Assembly (NCBI GenBank): GCA_003670925.1
Contig: QWQG01000075.1
Location: forward strand, 1-44,948
Source: Planctomycetota bacterium
GTDB taxonomy: Bacteria > Planctomycetota > Planctomycetia > Planctomycetales > Planctomycetaceae
Reading direction: 5' to 3'
DNA length: 44,948 nt
The notes beneath the pieces are model-generated. The model ran no database searches and was not told where the DNA came from. It saw only the letters and a list, made by a program, of their open reading frames with translations. The translations under genes were made by a program, and so were the position numbers. Shown here piece after piece: positions 42,500 through 44,948 of this stretch; the stretch's first letter is position 1; every line of letters begins with the position of its first letter.

Positions 42500-44454
42500 T
42501 TCACGAACTCTCTTGGAAAGCCGTGATCTTCTTTTCAATCTTCGTGGGCTTCACGCTTGGCCTAAGTTTTTGGCTAGGGCGGAAGGCGAAGTCATCCGAA
42601 GGTTTTTTTGCGGCGCACGGACAAATCCCATGGTTCGTCAACGGAATTGCCTTCGCCGGTGACTACCTGTCTGCGGCCTCGTTTCTTGGCATTTGCGGGA
42701 TGATTGCATTTTACGGATATGACGGATTTCTGTATTCCATCGGTTATCTTGCGGGCTGGATCGTAGCCCTGTTTGTGATTGCCGAACCAATGAAGCGGCT
42801 GGGACGTTTCACATTTGCAGACGCCTTGGATTCGAAGTTTAATTCGCGGGGAATCAAGCTCGCGGCTGGGATCAGCACGCTGGCGGTGAGTATTTTTTAT
42901 CTGATTCCTCAGATGGTCGGTGCCGGTGTGTTAGTGCAGCCTTTGCTGGCATTGCCACATTGGGCGGGTGTGGTTCTGGTAGGGACCATCGTCATCATGA
43001 TCGTCGTCACGGCTGGCATGGTCTCTACAACATGGGTCCAGTTTCTCAAAGGCACGCTGCTGGTTTTTTTCAGTGCCATTCTGACGTGGATGATTTTGCA
43101 GAAGGGCTTCAAGGTCGAAAAAGGCGGCAACGATGGCTACGAATTTCGCACGCTCACGGTCACCGTTGACGACTTAAAAAACAATGATGGAACGCTTGGC
43201 GGACTGCACAACGTTGAAGTCCTGCCAATCCCGGATGGCTGGGAAAAGACCAAGCAGTCGTATGTGCATCTGTTGGATCGTGAGACGCAACACACGACTC
43301 TCTTTCACGTCGTCAAACCGGCCACGGAAGGCGATCTATTGACATTGACGGAAGCTCAGACTGTGACAAAACTGCCGGACGGCGGACGTCTAATTAACGG
43401 ACTTCCGAAAGGAACAGGGCCAGATCAGGCCGTGCTCCATCCGATTGGCTATCTCAAATCATTGCCAGAGGGAAAGTCGGAAACCGGCCCCGTGTCGCCT
43501 CTTGAATTCTTCAGCATTCTGCAACAAAGCGAGGTCGTGCTGTGGAAGAATGAGAAAATCTTGCACGCGGACAAGTCTGAGACGACGGTCTACTATCAGA
43601 AGATTACGCTTGGTTCCCAGGTGCTGCGGCCGGGTGAAACCCCCATCTTCAAGGGAATTCGGAGCGACAAGTTTTCAGACAAAATTAACTTTTTGTCTCT
43701 GATGTTGGCGTTGTTCTGTGGCACTGCGTCGTTGCCGCATATTCTGATTCGCTACTACACCGTGAAAGATGAAAGCAGCGCACGCCGCAGCACGATTGTC
43801 GGGATTGCCAGCATCGGATTCTTCTACGTCCTGACGCTTTACCTTGGGTTAGGGGCCATGACGAGCGGTGCCTTGGATTTGTCCGACGACAACATGGCCG
43901 CTCCGTTGCTGGCGAAAAGCATGAACACTTGGTTGTTCGCGGCGATTTCGGCGATTGCATTCACGACTGTCCTCGGCACCGTGAGCGGACTCATTTTGGC
44001 CTCGGCAGGGGCGGTCGCCCACGATCTTATGGGCAGTGCGTTTGGTTTTCAGATGAGCGATGATGAGAAAGTGCGGGTTGCAAAAATATCGTCTGTGGTA
44101 GTGGGCGCAATTGCGATTGTGCTGGGGATTTTATTTAAGGACATGAACGTGAGCTTCCTTGTGGGCTGGGCCTTCAGTGTCGCAGCCTCGGCAAATCTGC
44201 CATCTTTGGTCATGATTCTGTTCTGGTCTCGCGTCACACGGCAAGGCATCATCACCGCGATTGTCGTTGGCATGGTTTCGTCACTCGGCTGGATTCTGTT
44301 GAGTGCCGAAGCCTTCGAAAAAGTCTACGGTATTGATCTCCTGAAGACTCCCGCCATTGTGCCATTCAGCCAGCCCGGGATTGTCACCATTCCACTTGGT
44401 TTTTTGACGTTGATCGCAGTATCACTGATGACCCCGCGGCGCGAGGAATCGTGA
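42496..44454 (+). CDS. Sodium:solute symporter (ActP-like) with large insertion
   Basis: 652 residues; about 13 hydrophobic helices of the SSS fold. The signature AGDYLSAASFLGICGMIAF is near residue 55. Residues 204-395 form a largely hydrophilic insertion of about 190 residues, with strand-rich sequence (YEFRTLTVTVDDLKNNDG, then VHLLDRETQHTTLFHVV). The helices resume at FLSLMLALFCGTASLPHILI. E. coli ActP is about 550 residues. The family imports acetate or other short carboxylates with sodium. Coupled to the DUF485 gene upstream. Confidence 0.9.
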   Translation: MIHELSWKAVIFFSIFVGFTLGLSFWLGRKAKSSEGFFAAHGQIPWFVNGIAFAGDYLSAASFLGICGMIAFYGYDGFLYSIGYLAGWIVALFVIAEPMKRLGRFTFADALDSKFNSRGIKLAAGISTLAVSIFYLIPQMVGAGVLVQPLLALPHWAGVVLVGTIVIMIVVTAGMVSTTWVQFLKGTLLVFFSAILTWMILQKGFKVEKGGNDGYEFRTLTVTVDDLKNNDGTLGGLHNVEVLPIPDGWEKTKQSYVHLLDRETQHTTLFHVVKPATEGDLLTLTEAQTVTKLPDGGRLINGLPKGTGPDQAVLHPIGYLKSLPEGKSETGPVSPLEFFSILQQSEVVLWKNEKILHADKSETTVYYQKITLGSQVLRPGETPIFKGIRSDKFSDKINFLSLMLALFCGTASLPHILIRYYTVKDESSARRSTIVGIASIGFFYVLTLYLGLGAMTSGALDLSDDNMAAPLLAKSMNTWLFAAISAIAFTTVLGTVSGLILASAGAVAHDLMGSAFGFQMSDDEKVRVAKISSVVVGAIAIVLGILFKDMNVSFLVGWAFSVAASANLPSLVMILFWSRVTRQGIITAIVVGMVSSLGWILLSAEAFEKVYGIDLLKTPAIVPFSQPGIVTIPLGFLTLIAVSLMTPRREES

Positions 44455-44598
44455 TGAACCCGAATAAACACACCTAAAATGCAGGAACATGGGCTTCTGC
44501 GCGATAAATAGGCAACTTCATCTTTACGAACGCCATCTCTGCAGACAGACTCCAGCGACTCAAGGCCTGCCGTATCGACTTTTGTGGAGCACAATATT

Positions 44599-44948
44599 AT
44601 GACGAGATTTCAAAAATCACTTATGATCGGGCTTGGAGTCGCGTTATTTGCGTCCGGTGGTCAAGGCTTTGCTCAGGAAACAGCAGTCCGTGATGACAGT
44701 GGGCAGCCGCTCAACATCGTGTTACGCACGGAAGGTGTTGAGACTCCGTCACCCAGACAGCTTGATTCACAAGTAAAGGACTTTGCCGCAAGTTTGCAGC
44801 ACACCTTCAAAAATTACTTCCCGGGAGTTCAGAGCAAAGTGGAAGTCGCCGTGTTCGCAATTGCCGCTGACGCACAGCAAGGTTCGGAAGGACCTCAACA
44901 TCCGGGACAACCACGTTTTGGTATCTCATTTGACGGACAGCCACCAAC
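44599..44948 (+). CDS. Secreted hypothetical protein (N-terminus only)
   Basis: ATG at 44599 with GGAG nine bases upstream. The first 27 or so residues are a signal peptide (MTRFQKSLMIGLGVALFASG, then GQGFAQETA). The rest of the visible 116 residues (TEGVETPSPRQLDSQVKDFA, then YFPGVQSKVEVAVFAIAADA) has no domain I recognise. The gene runs past the right edge. Confidence 0.7.
   Translation, partial: MTRFQKSLMIGLGVALFASGGQGFAQETAVRDDSGQPLNIVLRTEGVETPSPRQLDSQVKDFAASLQHTFKNYFPGVQSKVEVAVFAIAADAQQGSEGPQHPGQPRFGISFDGQPP

Overview
The window looks like chromosomal DNA of a planctomycete (Planctomycetota, probably Planctomycetales). The evidence is a PSCyt1/DUF1549/DUF1553 gene followed directly by a DUF1501 gene, two Tat-exported Gfo/Idh/MocA oxidoreductases, an EF-G of the spdEFG1/mtEFG1 type, and a C30-type carotenoid cluster. 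I found no tRNA, rRNA, CRISPR array, phage or insertion sequence. The reading is from sequence alone, with no database search.

Left part (1-6000): a two-gene minus-strand unit (DUF2867-type SDR, then a FAD amine-oxidase-like protein cut by the window edge), a small soluble hypothetical, two overlapping tiny membrane proteins, an unknown protein, a SOUL heme-binding-like protein and a FabZ-like dehydratase.

Carotenoid block (6211-18531, plus strand): a conserved-looking membrane protein, a squalene/phytoene synthase-family enzyme, a CrtN-like desaturase, an aldehyde dehydrogenase, a second CrtN/CrtP-like enzyme, a PlsC-like acyltransferase, a family 2 glycosyltransferase, an ABC ATPase, an ABC-2 permease and an exported DUF2141 protein. 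From the desaturase on, most genes overlap by 1 to 8 bases or are a few bases apart, so they are probably one operon. The enzyme set parallels the staphyloxanthin route (condense, desaturate, oxidise to aldehyde, oxidise to acid, glycosylate, acylate). The added ABC exporter and DUF2141 protein suggest that the finished glyco-carotenoid lipid is moved out of the cytoplasmic membrane. This is the most attractive candidate system.

Middle (18780-29450): a PQQ-type beta-propeller protein, a helical hypothetical, an EthD-like protein, a TIGR01777 epimerase coupled to a small membrane protein, the PSCyt1/DUF1501 pair, a Tat-exported oxidoreductase and a decayed vapBC module.

Right part (29484-44948): EF-G, a secreted zincin-like protein, then a GalU-like nucleotidyltransferase followed by an unusual 1108-residue fusion of a GHMP (fucokinase-like) kinase and a UDPGP-type pyrophosphorylase, the second candidate system. 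After these come an amidohydrolase, a 12-bp tandem repeat next to an intact hicB with a deletion-broken hicA, a palindromic dispersed element, a second Tat-exported oxidoreductase, a DUF485/sodium-solute symporter pair and the start of a secreted protein.
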